Source: Aquimarina spongiae
GTDB lineage: Bacteria; Bacteroidota; Bacteroidia; Flavobacteriales; Flavobacteriaceae
DNA length: 64,000 nt
Assembly (NCBI RefSeq): GCF_900141785.1
Contig: NZ_FQYP01000002.1
Coordinates: 62,001-126,000, forward strand
Reading direction: 5' to 3'
In this document: piece after piece, positions 36,905-45,426 of the stretch
How positions within the stretch are numbered: position 1 is the first letter of the stretch
Layout: the number at the start of each line of letters is the position of its first letter
Notes under the pieces: generated by a model
Seen by the model: only the letters and a program-made list of their open reading frames with translations
Told to the model about the DNA's origin: nothing
Databases searched by the model: none
Translations under genes and position numbers: made by a program

Positions 36905-38383
36905 TTAAAATTTTCCGTTCTGATTTTTCCATTCGGATTTTGGTGGAATGGTTGCAATCACATCCCAATGTTCTACAATCTGCCCATCCTCTAATCGGAA
37001 CAAATCATAAAAAGCGGTATGTGCTCCTTTACCAAATTTTCCTTCGCTAACGGTAAGCACAAAATTTCCTTCTCCCAATACCATATGCAGCTTATTATAC
37101 TCCATGACCAAGCCATTTTCTGCAAAATATTTCATCGCAGCTCCAAAACCCTCTAAACCGTCTGCTACAGCTGGATTGTGTTGTATATACTTTGTTGGAT
37201 TGATGTAAGTTGTGATTTGATCATTTTGATGATTAAGTAAAACATCGTTCACAAATGATGTTACAATGGTTTTATTACTTTCACGTTTTTCTTTATCAGT
37301 TATATCCGTAGCACCATCAGTTTGTGTGCGATCACTTGGATTAGGTGGTTGTACTTCTACCAGGTTATCCCAATGTTCTACGATCAATCCATCTTCAAAT
37401 CTAAAAATATCAAAGCCGATTTTAGGTCCAAAAAAATCATAAATCGTATGTGTAAACACATAATCTCCATCCTGAAAGGCTCTTACCACATTGGCTTTAA
37501 AACCTTGTGGTGGTGCATGCTGCATAATCTCTCCAAAACCTGCAAGTCCATCTCCTACGCTCAAATTATGCTGAATATACTTTTGAGAATTAATGTAAGA
37601 AATCGGTGTTTTGTCTCCTGTATTAAAACTATTTAATAAGGCAACTACTTTTTCTTTGTTCGTTAGTTCCATATTCAAAAATTTATATCTTCCCATAACC
37701 ATGGTAGATTGATCCATATCTTGCATAAATTCTTTGGCAGTAGGATTGTTCATAAATGCATCTAATGAAGCATCAGAATCTTCCTTATTGGTCCAATACA
37801 CTACAACCACTTGCTTGCCTTCTTCATTTACACCGGTAAATCTTTGTAGAAATCCTTTTCGTTTTCCGGTAAAATCGGTTTCTACTTTTTGATTCAACGA
37901 GTTAAACTGTACGATATCCGTTTCCTGGGCCAAATTAAAAGACATCACTTCAACAAAATGGCTGTTATTCGTATTAAAAATCTTATCCATCCCATACCTA
38001 GACATTTTCATGGTATTTGCATTGATCATTTGTGCATAGTCGGCAACAGATGGATCACTCATAAACTTATTCATGGAAGCATCGGCATTAGGTATACTCT
38101 TCCAGTATACGATGACCACATATTCTCCTTTTTCGTTAACACCGCTTTGGCGTTTGATAAATCCGGGTTGCTTACTGGTAAAATCACTTTCTATTTGCGC
38201 ATCCCTTTTCTCAAAATCGTCAGGATTTACTCCCTCATTAACTTGGAAGGTCGTTACCTCCATAATGGTCTTTCCTTCCATAGTATTCTCAGTGTTCGAT
38301 TGGGAATCCTTCTTTTTGTTGGTAGAGCATTGACTAAAAACTAAAGCCAATACCACCAACATACATTGTGCAGAGTATTTCAT
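36905..38383 (-). CDS. Lipoprotein with two ABM-like and two SnoaL-like domains
   Basis: A 492-residue lipoprotein; the leader ends FSQC (C19). Two ferredoxin-like antibiotic-biosynthesis-monooxygenase-type modules follow (about 39-135 and 140-236), each with the DFTxKxxGFxxRxxGVNExG and VVxVYW patterns. Two SnoaL/NTF2-like modules come next (about 240-350 and 370-490), each with YIQHNxxVxDGLxGFG and the ending DGxIVEHWD. Both pairs look like internal duplications. I know no described protein with this order. The SnoaL pattern is of the type found in polyketide cyclase-like families whose members often lack a proven reaction. Export as a lipoprotein is odd for either fold. Confidence 0.75.
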   Translation of the reverse strand: MKYSAQCMLVVLALVFSQCSTNKKKDSQSNTENTMEGKTIMEVTTFQVNEGVNPDDFEKRDAQIESDFTSKQPGFIKRQSGVNEKGEYVVIVYWKSIPNADASMNKFMSDPSVADYAQMINANTMKMSRYGMDKIFNTNNSHFVEVMSFNLAQETDIVQFNSLNQKVETDFTGKRKGFLQRFTGVNEEGKQVVVVYWTNKEDSDASLDAFMNNPTAKEFMQDMDQSTMVMGRYKFLNMELTNKEKVVALLNSFNTGDKTPISYINSQKYIQHNLSVGDGLAGFGEIMQHAPPQGFKANVVRAFQDGDYVFTHTIYDFFGPKIGFDIFRFEDGLIVEHWDNLVEVQPPNPSDRTQTDGATDITDKEKRESNKTIVTSFVNDVLLNHQNDQITTYINPTKYIQHNPAVADGLEGFGAAMKYFAENGLVMEYNKLHMVLGEGNFVLTVSEGKFGKGAHTAFYDLFRLEDGQIVEHWDVIATIPPKSEWKNQNGKF

Positions 38384-38435
38384 TTTTGATGTGTTTAATG
38401 GTTTGAAATTCTGCAGTAAAATTAATTTTACGCCT

Positions 38436-38461
38436 AAAAAAAAGAATGGTAAAAACCATCC
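38436..38461 (-). terminator. Terminator after the AraC gene at 38486
   Basis: On the minus strand GGATGGT and ACCATTC form a seven-pair stem (one G-U) with a four-base loop, immediately followed by eight T residues. Confidence 0.7.
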
Positions 38462-38485
38462 TTTATAGTGTCAAAATCGGAAAAT

Positions 38486-39364
38486 TTACTGATGCGCCTG
38501 TCGAAACACATCCGGAGAAGCGCCTACATATTTTTTGAAGTATTTGAAGAAATTGGCGGGATCATCAAACCCAGAGGTATACGCAATTTCTTTGATTGGA
38601 GTATTGGTACTAATCAGTAGTCTTTTGATTTGCATTATGGCAATTTCGTTGATAAATGTTTTGGCAGGTTTATTCACCACTGCTTGCACAATATTATTTA
38701 GTGTTTTTGTGGTTACTCGCATACTTTGAGCATAATCCATTACTTTTTTATTTTCAAAACACTGCTCTTCGACCATACGTTGAAACGAAAGAAATTCTTC
38801 CAAGTACTTTTTCTTGCCAGAGAGTTGTCCATTCTGTGATTTTATACGAAATAGCTTGGTAATGATCATATGCAATGCACTTCGGGTTATTCCTATCGAA
38901 TATTCATCTTTACATTGATACTCTAATTCAATTTGCTTAACCAGGGTGGAAAAACTGGAAAATGCTTCTTTGTCTTCCTTTAATTCTATTTTGGGAAAAC
39001 TCAATAACTCATTAAAGAGCTGGAAGGATTTTAAAGCTTCTAATTTATTAAGATGACTAACGATAAAATCTTCTGTAAAAATCAATAAATACCCCTTTAC
39101 ACTCCTACTTTTAAAAAACTTTTGGATTTGATCCTTCCGAATTAATAATACAGTCCCGCTCTGGTATTTATAATCCGTAAAATCAATAGTGTGATAGCCT
39201 TCTCCCTCGAGCACCAAAAAGATATTGTAAAATTTGATGATATGATTCTTGCAGATATCATGATCCAAAGTTCTGTTCAACAGTTCTTCAATTCGAACCA
39301 CCTCAAAATATGATTTAGGATTGGTTTTATTGTCGAATTGTATTTGCTTAATGTCTTCTCTCAT
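38486..39364 (-). CDS. AraC-family regulator
   Basis: This 292-residue regulator has an N-terminal cupin-type sensor (YHTIDFTDYKYQSGTVLLIRK) and a C-terminal pair of helix-turn-helices (MDYAQSMRVTTKTLNNIVQ, IKEIAYTSGFDDPANFFKYFK). It is 53 bases downstream of the LLM oxidoreductase gene on the same strand and may control the oxidoreductase group at 39-42 kb. A terminator follows, just before the ABM/SnoaL gene. Confidence 0.87.
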   Translation of the reverse strand: MREDIKQIQFDNKTNPKSYFEVVRIEELLNRTLDHDICKNHIIKFYNIFLVLEGEGYHTIDFTDYKYQSGTVLLIRKDQIQKFFKSRSVKGYLLIFTEDFIVSHLNKLEALKSFQLFNELLSFPKIELKEDKEAFSSFSTLVKQIELEYQCKDEYSIGITRSALHMIITKLFRIKSQNGQLSGKKKYLEEFLSFQRMVEEQCFENKKVMDYAQSMRVTTKTLNNIVQAVVNKPAKTFINEIAIMQIKRLLISTNTPIKEIAYTSGFDDPANFFKYFKKYVGASPDVFRQAHQ

Positions 39365-39417
39365 GAAAACCTTGAATAGAACATTGGTTATGCTTGTAGC
39401 AATATACTAATATTCTA

Positions 39418-40341
39418 TCAGGAAAAATGAGGCAGTACACTTTCGCCAAGCTCTTCAATTACCTGATCAGCTGGTCTGGAACCATATTTCAAATTCAGAA
39501 TTACATGATTGACTCCATAGGACTCTAAGAGTTTCAAATGAGAGATTGTATATTCCACCCCTGCTTTAAAACCAAGGTGTATTGGGCTTGGGGTAGTTTT
39601 TTCATTCTCTAATAAATCTACATACAGTGATTGCATAAAAGGTTTCCAATCTTGCTGCGCTTTGTCAAGTGCGTCATTCCATTGATGCATTACTCTTTGT
39701 AGGGTAGCAAAATCTCTGGGGTAATACAACCACCCATCGGCATGTTCTGCTATCCAATCTATAGATTGTCCCGAATGCCCGGTTACCAGAAATGGTGTTT
39801 TTGAATTGTATTTGGGTAATATATCTATACCGCCATTTGTGCTACCGTAATATTTGGATTGATACGCCGGAAAGTCTTGTTGTAAAGCTTTGATATAAAA
39901 AAAGCTATCTCTGAAAAGTTCTGCTTTTTGATCTAATTTTTGATGAAAAGCAGGGTACTCAACAGGGCGATCACCAGAAGCTACTCCTGCTACTACTCTA
40001 CCTCCAGACAAAACCTGTAAACTATTTATTGATTTTATCGTATGTACTGGATGACGTAATGGAAGAATGACACTACCTGTAGCCAAAGCAATCTCATTGG
40101 TGTGATTCATTATATGCGTCATGTATACCCAGGGATCAAATAATTGCCCGGCGTCCCCAAACATGGGATCATTAAACGGCACATCCCGAAACCATAAGGC
40201 ACGAAAACCTAGTTCTTCGGCTCTTTTGGCCAAACGCTCTTGATTTTCCATTTTGGCAATTGATCCTTTATAAGATTCTAAAGGAAACACAAGTCCTAAT
40301 GTGAGTTTCTTCTTTTTTGCTATTTTTTGAAATGTTTCCAT
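39418..40341 (-). CDS. LLM-class (luciferase-like) flavin oxidoreductase
   Basis: A 307-residue (beta/alpha)8 flavin-dependent enzyme of the bacterial luciferase superfamily. Markers are LGLVFPLESYKG at the first strand, the flavin-contact run EIALATGSVILPLRHPVHTIKSI (about residues 98-120 in part), GGRVVAGVASGDRPVEYPAF, and HADGWLYYPRDF. These enzymes reduce or oxygenate small organics with FMNH2 or F420. F420 is not expected in this phylum, so FMN is assumed. It starts directly after the SDR gene stop with no spacer, indicating co-transcription. Confidence 0.85.
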   Translation of the reverse strand: METFQKIAKKKKLTLGLVFPLESYKGSIAKMENQERLAKRAEELGFRALWFRDVPFNDPMFGDAGQLFDPWVYMTHIMNHTNEIALATGSVILPLRHPVHTIKSINSLQVLSGGRVVAGVASGDRPVEYPAFHQKLDQKAELFRDSFFYIKALQQDFPAYQSKYYGSTNGGIDILPKYNSKTPFLVTGHSGQSIDWIAEHADGWLYYPRDFATLQRVMHQWNDALDKAQQDWKPFMQSLYVDLLENEKTTPSPIHLGFKAGVEYTISHLKLLESYGVNHVILNLKYGSRPADQVIEELGESVLPHFS

Positions 40342-41139
40342 TTACACAGATAAAATTGATTTGGTGGCTGCAATTAGTTGATGTATTTTGTTGTCATCGT
40401 ATGCATCAGTGTGGGCTTGGGAAAACTTCCCTTTATCATTGTCAAAGTATTTACCCGAGCTATTTGCATACTGATTAGAACTAGCTAAATCATACAAAAT
40501 AGAAGCTCCCTTGTCGGCAGAAGACCAATGTTGCCCATAAGCTTCTTGTACCATTTTGGTATTTAATAAAGAGCCTGGATTTACAGCAATCACATTTGCA
40601 AAATCCCATTGCTTCGCTAAATAAAAACTCCACATCGTTAACGCTAATTTACTTTGAGCGTACGTCTGCTGTGCGGGCACTATTTCCTTACCTATCAAGG
40701 CATTTAACGAAACTGGTGATTGTGCTGCGGAGCTAAGATTAATAACTCTTGGAGAGTTCGATTTTTTAATTAGATCGTGCAACTGATTGGTAAGTAGAAA
40801 TGGAGCCAAATAATTGACTACAAATCGAAGATCCAATTGATCCTCGTTTTGCTGATTTCGACTCTTAAAAACACCCGCATTATTGATCAATATATCAATT
40901 TTTGAAAGCTCTTCTTTAAGCTGATCTGTCATCTTTTGTATGCTTCCAAAACTGGATAAGTCGGCAACGTATCCTTTTATATAATCATTGTTTGTTTTTT
41001 CTTTTAACTCCGTAATAGTAGTATTTAGTTTTTCCTGATTTCTTCCATGCAGTATCACTTCATGCTGATCTTTTGCCAGCTTCAAAGCGGTCAACTTACC
41101 AATACCATCTGTACTTCCTGTAATCAATATCGTTTTCAT
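40342..41139 (-). CDS. Short-chain dehydrogenase/reductase
   Basis: A 265-residue classical SDR. The coenzyme-binding motif is TGSTDGIGKLTALKLA, the NAG motif INNAGVF and the catalytic Ser is in SSAAQS. Tyr-x-x-x-Lys appears as Y-A-Q-S-K near residue 160. The R in the loop after strand 2 (HGRNQEK) favours NADP(H). It abuts the LLM oxidoreductase gene and could hand it a substrate, but no pathway is evident. Confidence 0.87.
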   Translation of the reverse strand: MKTILITGSTDGIGKLTALKLAKDQHEVILHGRNQEKLNTTITELKEKTNNDYIKGYVADLSSFGSIQKMTDQLKEELSKIDILINNAGVFKSRNQQNEDQLDLRFVVNYLAPFLLTNQLHDLIKKSNSPRVINLSSAAQSPVSLNALIGKEIVPAQQTYAQSKLALTMWSFYLAKQWDFANVIAVNPGSLLNTKMVQEAYGQHWSSADKGASILYDLASSNQYANSSGKYFDNDKGKFSQAHTDAYDDNKIHQLIAATKSILSV

Positions 41140-41157
41140 GCCCTAGTGTATATTTTA

Positions 41158-41193
41158 AAGAAAGAGTGCTCTTCCAGAGAGCAACTCTTTCTT
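41158..41193 (-). terminator. Hairpin terminator after the DUF1330 gene
   Basis: AAGAAAGAGT pairs with ACTCTTTCTT and an inner GCTCT/AGAGC continues the stem with one bulge. Loss of transcription here would split the nitroreductase-DUF1330 unit from the SDR-LLM unit. Confidence 0.6.
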
Positions 41194-41200
41194 GTATTAG

Positions 41201-41503
41201 TTATGCCAAATCATCTTTGGCTTCAATTAAATAGTGATGACTTACCGACCCCTTGGTTCTTGCTTCCAAATGTGGTACATATTCCTGATCTTTCATAAAG
41301 TTCAATGCAGCTTCTTTGGATGGCCATTCCAAAATTATCCGTAAAGCAGCAGGTTGATCGTTTCCTTCAATTTGTTCGTGAGAAGCAGTTCTTGCCAGAT
41401 ATTTACCTCCGTGTTTTGCTACTATTTTGCCTGAAACGGCTACATAGTCGGCCACCCATTTGTCGTCTGCGGGTGTTACATCTAATACCGAATAATAACT
41501 CAT
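41201..41503 (-). CDS. DUF1330 family protein
   Basis: A 100-residue dimeric alpha/beta-barrel type protein. The DUF1330 pattern is visible in the run of short segments YYSVLDVTPADD, YVAVSGKIVAKHGGKYLAR and LRIILEWPSKEAALNF, ending in a Y/H-rich tail. Function is unknown for the family; dimers may bind small aromatic ligands. It lies 31 bases after the nitroreductase gene. Confidence 0.75.
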   Translation of the reverse strand: MSYYSVLDVTPADDKWVADYVAVSGKIVAKHGGKYLARTASHEQIEGNDQPAALRIILEWPSKEAALNFMKDQEYVPHLEARTKGSVSHHYLIEAKDDLA

Positions 41504-41534
41504 CGTTTTGCGTTTTAATGGATTGTACTTTTGA

Positions 41535-42188
41535 TTATACTAAGGTTAAAATTTCGTCCTGATCCAATCTGGATTTTGGAAGTTTGGCATTAAAATCGTT
41601 TTCACTACGATATCCCAAAGCCACCAATGTAACTGCTGTAAACCCTTTTTGACGTAAACCAAATTCTTCATCAAAAGCTTTCATATCAAAACCTTCCATA
41701 GGAGCGGCGTCTATACCCATTGCGGCTACACCTAGTAAAAAGTTACCGATGTTTAGGTATACTTGTTTTTCCATCCAATGCTGAAAATCTTTCACATCAT
41801 ATCTATGGATATCTGCAAATAGGTTTCTGGCTCCATATGTTTGTTCTTTGAATTCTGGTTTGGCATATCTACCATCATCGTCTTCTTTATCTACCAAATG
41901 ACGCATATACTCATCAGTAGCACTAGTTCGAGAACAGAAGGCAACTACATGAGATGCGTTGAGCACTTTGGGTTCGTTGAAAATAAAAAAACCTTGCGTG
42001 CTTTTGGTAAAACGTTGTTTCCCTTCTTCGGTACCAGCAATAATGAAATGCCAGGGTTGCAAATTGGTGCTCGAAGGAGACATTTGTAACAAGGATTTAA
42101 CTTGTTCTAAATCCTCTGGAGAGATTTTTTTATTGGGATCAAACGACTTTGTCGTATATCTCCAATTCAATACATCTTTAATATTCAT
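41535..42188 (-). CDS. NAD(P)H-dependent nitroreductase, NfsB-like
   Basis: A 217-residue FMN enzyme of the oxygen-insensitive nitroreductase family, which reduces nitroaromatics and quinones by two electrons. Seen are the N-terminal RYTTKSFDPNKKI block with R/K contacts to FMN phosphate, MSPSSTNLQPWHFI (the PSSxNxQPW flavin loop), and near the C-terminus GFTAVTLVALGYRSE. Length matches NfsB and NfsA-short forms. It is divergent from an HxlR regulator, a known arrangement for quinone- or electrophile-responsive reductases. Its promoter carries a 23-bp element shared with the gene at 58085. Confidence 0.9.
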   Translation of the reverse strand: MNIKDVLNWRYTTKSFDPNKKISPEDLEQVKSLLQMSPSSTNLQPWHFIIAGTEEGKQRFTKSTQGFFIFNEPKVLNASHVVAFCSRTSATDEYMRHLVDKEDDDGRYAKPEFKEQTYGARNLFADIHRYDVKDFQHWMEKQVYLNIGNFLLGVAAMGIDAAPMEGFDMKAFDEEFGLRQKGFTAVTLVALGYRSENDFNAKLPKSRLDQDEILTLV

Positions 42189-42203
42189 GAGTGTAAAACT
42201 TTA

Positions 42204-42222
42204 TACTATATTTTTTATAGTA
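42204..42222. promoter_or_regulatory. Palindrome TACTATA-N5-TATAGTA, candidate HxlR operator
   Basis: A perfect seven-base inverted repeat around five T residues in the divergent spacer. It falls just downstream of the predicted nitroreductase -7 box and over the -33 region of the hxlR promoter (-7 TATCTTTG at 42244-42251). Operators of the DUF24/HxlR relatives YodB and CatR in Bacillus are TACTAT-type palindromes, so this is the best candidate site for the adjacent HxlR protein. Confidence 0.6.
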
Positions 42223-42223
42223 G

Positions 42224-42274
42224 CAAAACTAATTATAGTTTTTTATCTTTGCAATAACGGTCAAAAAGGATAGT
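42224..42274 (-). promoter_or_regulatory. Nitroreductase promoter with shared 23-bp upstream element
   Basis: On the minus strand TTG (42254-42252) and TAGTTTTG (42231-42224) are 20 bases apart, a perfect Bacteroidota -33/-7 pair. The 23 bases 42252-42274 (plus-strand core GGTCAAAAAGGATAGT) recur at 59309-59331 with one mismatch and overlap the -33 box in the same way. Confidence 0.65.
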
Positions 42275-42281
42275 ATAGATT

Positions 42282-42638
42282 ATGGAAGAAGCTACACCAA
42301 AAATGCTAACGTTTAAAGGAAAGGAATATCCTTGCTGCGCAAGTCTTACCATGGGTATTATAGGAGGCAAATGGAAAACGGTAATTTTATTTCATTTAAT
42401 GCACGGAACACTTCGCTATAGTGAGCTCCGTAAACAAATGCCTACGGTAACCGAACGTACCTTAAGTTTACAGCTAAAAACGTTGGAGGAAGATGGAATC
42501 ATCAACAGGAAAGTATATACTTCAAAACCTCCTCTAAAAGTGGAATACTCTTTGACCGACTTTGGAAAAACGCTAATCCCTATTGTGCAATCTATAGCCG
42601 ACTGGGGAGATTTTGTATTAGAAAACTATTCAAACTAA
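42282..42638 (+). CDS. HxlR-family (DUF24) transcriptional regulator
   Basis: A 118-residue winged-helix protein of the MarR/DUF24 group. The N-terminal signature is C18-C19-ASLTMGIIGGKWKTVI; in this family a Cys just before the GGKW block is the redox switch that senses quinones, diamide or aldehydes. The recognition helix lies in TVTERTLSLQLKTLEEDG and the wing near VEYSLTDFGKTL. It is divergent from a nitroreductase, the expected target. Confidence 0.9.
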   Translation: MEEATPKMLTFKGKEYPCCASLTMGIIGGKWKTVILFHLMHGTLRYSELRKQMPTVTERTLSLQLKTLEEDGIINRKVYTSKPPLKVEYSLTDFGKTLIPIVQSIADWGDFVLENYSN

Positions 42639-42684
42639 GGCTAACAGTTTTTAGAGAAGATTTGCAATCTCCTTAAAAAAACAA

Positions 42685-42710
42685 AAGCGCAAACCCGAGA
42701 GTTTGCGCTT
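42685..42710. terminator. Bidirectional terminator between hxlR and PEBP genes
   Basis: Ten perfect pairs (AAGCGCAAAC with GTTTGCGCTT) around a six-base loop between convergent genes. The flanking A/T stretches are short. Confidence 0.75.
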
Positions 42711-42733
42711 ATCATACCATTTAACCAGATGTA

Positions 42734-43291
42734 TTATTTTGTTGTTCTTTGGTAATATGTTACCAAACTAGCTTTAGCCAACGTATTGTTCCATAAATAA
42801 TAGCCTACTACTGCGGGATTGGTATTGGCTTTTAGCCCCAATTTATCCGTTTTTAAGGCATGTACAGTGATAATGTACTGGTGCAATCCATGTCCTTCTG
42901 GTGGACAAGGACCTCCATATCCATTGGCTCCATAATCGGTAATACTTTGAATAGCTTCTTTTGGGGCTAAATTTAATGATACATTTCCTGCATTGGATAC
43001 CAATTCATTAACATTCGCCGGAATATCAAATACCACCCAATGCCACCATCCACTGCCTGTGGGAGCATCCGGATCATACATGGTAATAGCAAAACTCTTG
43101 GTACCTTCGGGAGCATTTTTCCATGATAATTGAGGAGATTGGTTCTTACCTACACACCCAAAACCATTAAATTCTTCATTGATTGTCGCTTCTCCTCCCA
43201 AATCCGTACTGGATAAGGTAAAGGTACTTTGTGCAAAAACCGTAGTTGAAAATGCAAGTATAATTCCTAAAATAAAATTCGTCTTATTCAT
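42734..43291 (-). CDS. Exported PEBP family protein (YbhB/YbcL-like)
   Basis: A 185-residue protein with a signal peptide (about 1-20, ending FAQ). The phosphatidylethanolamine-binding protein fold is shown by SPQLSWKNAPEGTKSFAI, the CR1 block DPDAPTGSGWWHWVV, and the CR2-like GPCPPEGHGLHQYIITV, which together form the anion-binding pocket. Bacterial members are of unclear function. Two Cys residues (near 47 and 130) suit a periplasmic disulfide. Confidence 0.85.
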   Translation of the reverse strand: MNKTNFILGIILAFSTTVFAQSTFTLSSTDLGGEATINEEFNGFGCVGKNQSPQLSWKNAPEGTKSFAITMYDPDAPTGSGWWHWVVFDIPANVNELVSNAGNVSLNLAPKEAIQSITDYGANGYGGPCPPEGHGLHQYIITVHALKTDKLGLKANTNPAVVGYYLWNNTLAKASLVTYYQRTTK

Positions 43292-43373
43292 CAGTTGTAC
43301 TTTTAAAATTATAGGTACAAATGTATTGACGACCTTTAGAAAAGAGGTGTTTCCTTTAGCTCAAAAAGTAGTG

Positions 43374-44222
43374 CTAAAAGTTCATTTTTGATTGGTACTG
43401 TTTGGGTGTAATTCCGAACTTCACCTTAAATGCATGAATAAAATTAGACAAGTTTTCATAGCCTATTTCTTCAAAAATATCTGAAGGTCTATTGGATTTA
43501 TTTTTCAGGAGAAATGCAGAATGCTCTAATCGTTGATCCTGAAACCATTTGCTAGGTGAGCTATCAAAGTGTTTTTCAAATTCTCTTTTGAAAGTAGACA
43601 CGCTCATATTAGACAAAAATGAAAGTTCTTTGATCGTCAATTTATTCAAGCGATTACTCTCAATAGTCTGAATAAATTTTTGGCTCTCATTATCAGTATC
43701 ATGCAATAGGGCGTACAGAAATGCTATTCCTTTAACTTGAATCAGATACAGCATTATTTCTTCAAATTTAACTTCGAGTATATTCTTTTGAGTATCCTTG
43801 GGGAGTTTGGAAACATCAAGAATACTTTCTACAAACCTACTGATAAACCCATCATAGCTAAATGAGTAGGTAGAATGATACTCTAAACTTTTGGGAGTAT
43901 CGAAGTCATATTTCCGGATAAACTTAAGTACGGATTCATTAGAGAAGAAGAATAATACACTACGATAATAATTTTTGACATTAGACAATTTTTCGGTCAT
44001 CAAACAATGGCCAGATTTCATCAAAAGAAACTGATGATTATCAATTGCAAAAGATGAATTATCAAAAAATACTTCCTTATTCCCTTCCTGCAGAAAACTA
44101 AAAGTATTTTTGGTTAGAACCACCTGTTGTTTTGAGATTTCCTGGGTGCTCTCATAATCGTAAACCTCGATAGCAATCGACGAGTCCTGATACAATTCGT
44201 CTGGTAAAGTAATTGTTTTCAT
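43374..44222 (-). CDS. AraC-family regulator
   Basis: A 282-residue regulator of the same type as the one at 51707. The N-terminal half is a cupin-like sensor, then comes a helical linker, and the C-terminal pair of helix-turn-helices reads IKELSFLSNMSVSTFKREFE and DIFEEIGYENLSNFIHAFK. The final KVKFGITPKQYQ is the AraC signature end. It sits between the PEBP gene and the NTF2-tautomerase-DoxX operon without overlapping either. Target unknown. Confidence 0.87.
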   Translation of the reverse strand: MKTITLPDELYQDSSIAIEVYDYESTQEISKQQVVLTKNTFSFLQEGNKEVFFDNSSFAIDNHQFLLMKSGHCLMTEKLSNVKNYYRSVLFFFSNESVLKFIRKYDFDTPKSLEYHSTYSFSYDGFISRFVESILDVSKLPKDTQKNILEVKFEEIMLYLIQVKGIAFLYALLHDTDNESQKFIQTIESNRLNKLTIKELSFLSNMSVSTFKREFEKHFDSSPSKWFQDQRLEHSAFLLKNKSNRPSDIFEEIGYENLSNFIHAFKVKFGITPKQYQSKMNF

Positions 44223-44288
44223 TATCGTTTAATTAAAAACAGTCTAATACTTCATAAAAGTACAATTTACTAGGTATTCCATAAAATA

Positions 44289-44309
44289 ATAAGGGCAGTT
44301 TGCCCTTAT
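44289..44309 (-). terminator. Terminator of the DoxX-tautomerase-NTF2 operon
   Basis: ATAAGGGCA pairs with TGCCCTTAT (nine pairs, three-base loop) and on the minus strand is followed by a T-rich ATTATTTTAT. Confidence 0.65.
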
Positions 44310-44343
44310 CATTATCTCCAAAACTCGATTTACCTTATGGTTT

Positions 44344-44712
44344 TTAATTCACATGTGTATATAACTTATTAACGATTTTCCATCCCTCTTTACCTTTATA
44401 CAGTGATAAATAATCATAATAATTATATTCTAACATTGGCACATGCAATTTTACCATTGCAGTTTTTCCTAAGATATCTACACCTATAATTTTCATTCTC
44501 AATGATTCACCCAAATCATTAGGGCTTTGTCTCTTTCCTACTGCTTCGAGATAGACCTCCATATTTTGAATACGATCTATTCCTTCAATATCTCCGTAAA
44601 GAATCGCATTCTGATGAAAACAATTTTTTAATTTGACAATATCACCATAAAAGATTCCTTCAAAATAATTGTGGATGAGCTTTTCGATTGCTTTGTGGTT
44701 TGAAGTAAACAT
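44344..44712 (-). CDS. NTF2-like protein, putative lumazine-binding type
   Basis: A 122-residue NTF2-fold protein that starts with AIEKLIHNYFEGIFYGD and has LKNCFHQNAILYG, the pattern of the PF12893-type group. The C-terminus WKIVNKLYTHVN forms the last strand. Members are usually annotated as nuclear transport factor 2 family proteins without a known ligand. It starts three bases after the tautomerase stop, as the third gene of the operon. Confidence 0.75.
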   Translation of the reverse strand: MFTSNHKAIEKLIHNYFEGIFYGDIVKLKNCFHQNAILYGDIEGIDRIQNMEVYLEAVGKRQSPNDLGESLRMKIIGVDILGKTAMVKLHVPMLEYNYYDYLSLYKGKEGWKIVNKLYTHVN

Positions 44713-44715
44713 GAG

Positions 44716-44910
44716 CTACTTCTTTGTTCCTTCATACTGTCTACCATCATATCCCCAATTGTCTATGGGTACTTCGTCGATAACAATATGAGTAGTTTTT
44801 GGGTTTTTCTGAAGTACATCTACCAGTACCTTAGTGGTGCCCTCGATTAATAAGCGCTTTTGTTCTTTGGTAACTTGCTCGTCTGTGATTTTGATATTTA
44901 CGTATGGCAT
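44716..44910 (-). CDS. 4-oxalocrotonate tautomerase family protein
   Basis: A 64-residue protein starting M-P-Y-V-N-I. Removal of Met exposes Pro as the N-terminal catalytic base, the defining feature of the tautomerase superfamily. The rest (TDEQVTKEQKRLLIEGTTKVL) fits the 62-residue 4-OT class, although Arg39 is not clearly present and the segment IDEVPIDNWGYDG is typical of the related group. Eighteen bases after the DoxX gene. Confidence 0.85.
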   Translation of the reverse strand: MPYVNIKITDEQVTKEQKRLLIEGTTKVLVDVLQKNPKTTHIVIDEVPIDNWGYDGRQYEGTKK

Positions 44911-44928
44911 AATTTTTATTTTTATTGA

Positions 44929-45345
44929 TTAATCCCATTTTGAAGTTGTAGATACTGCATATTTCCCTGCTCCAAGAAAAAATATGGATACTGATCCTAA
45001 TAAATAAAGTGCCTGAAGCTCTATTCCCCATCCGCCAAACTGATTTAGCGAAAAAATATCTGCTCCATGAGCTAATAAAATGGCTATTAAGAAATTGAAG
45101 GCTACCACCAAACTGCTTAGTTTAGCTTTATATCCAATAATCATAAGAATTGGAGCTACTATTTCTCCTACAAAAACTCCGTATGCCAAAAGGCTAGGAA
45201 TTCCGCATCCATCAAGTACTTCTTTGATAAAGGCATAACCCGAATTCATGTTTGCGATCCCATGAAATAGAATTAGCACTCCGATCGTAATTCGAAGCAA
45301 TAAAAATCCTTTGTTATTGCTTTCTTCTTTTTGTAATGCATTCAT
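44929..45345 (-). CDS. DoxX-family membrane protein
   Basis: A 138-residue, four-helix integral membrane protein with the DoxX layout: LLLRITIGVLILFHGIANM at helix 1, GIPSLLAYGVFVGEIVAPILMIIG at helix 2, then two more helices. DoxX proteins are linked to quinone and thiol redox but their activity is unsettled. First gene of the operon that ends at 44344. A CRP-type palindrome lies about 90 bases upstream. Confidence 0.83.
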   Translation of the reverse strand: MNALQKEESNNKGFLLLRITIGVLILFHGIANMNSGYAFIKEVLDGCGIPSLLAYGVFVGEIVAPILMIIGYKAKLSSLVVAFNFLIAILLAHGADIFSLNQFGGWGIELQALYLLGSVSIFFLGAGKYAVSTTSKWD

Positions 45346-45426
45346 ATCTATTTTTTTAGGTTAAAATTATTTATGAAGCAAAGTTGTGAGATATTAGAAT
45401 GAATGAACAGGACCTAGATCACCTTT

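Noticed and set aside
37889-38344. 151-codon plus-strand frame opposite the ABM/SnoaL gene
   Set aside because: Antisense shadow; the minus-strand frame has clear domain repeats.
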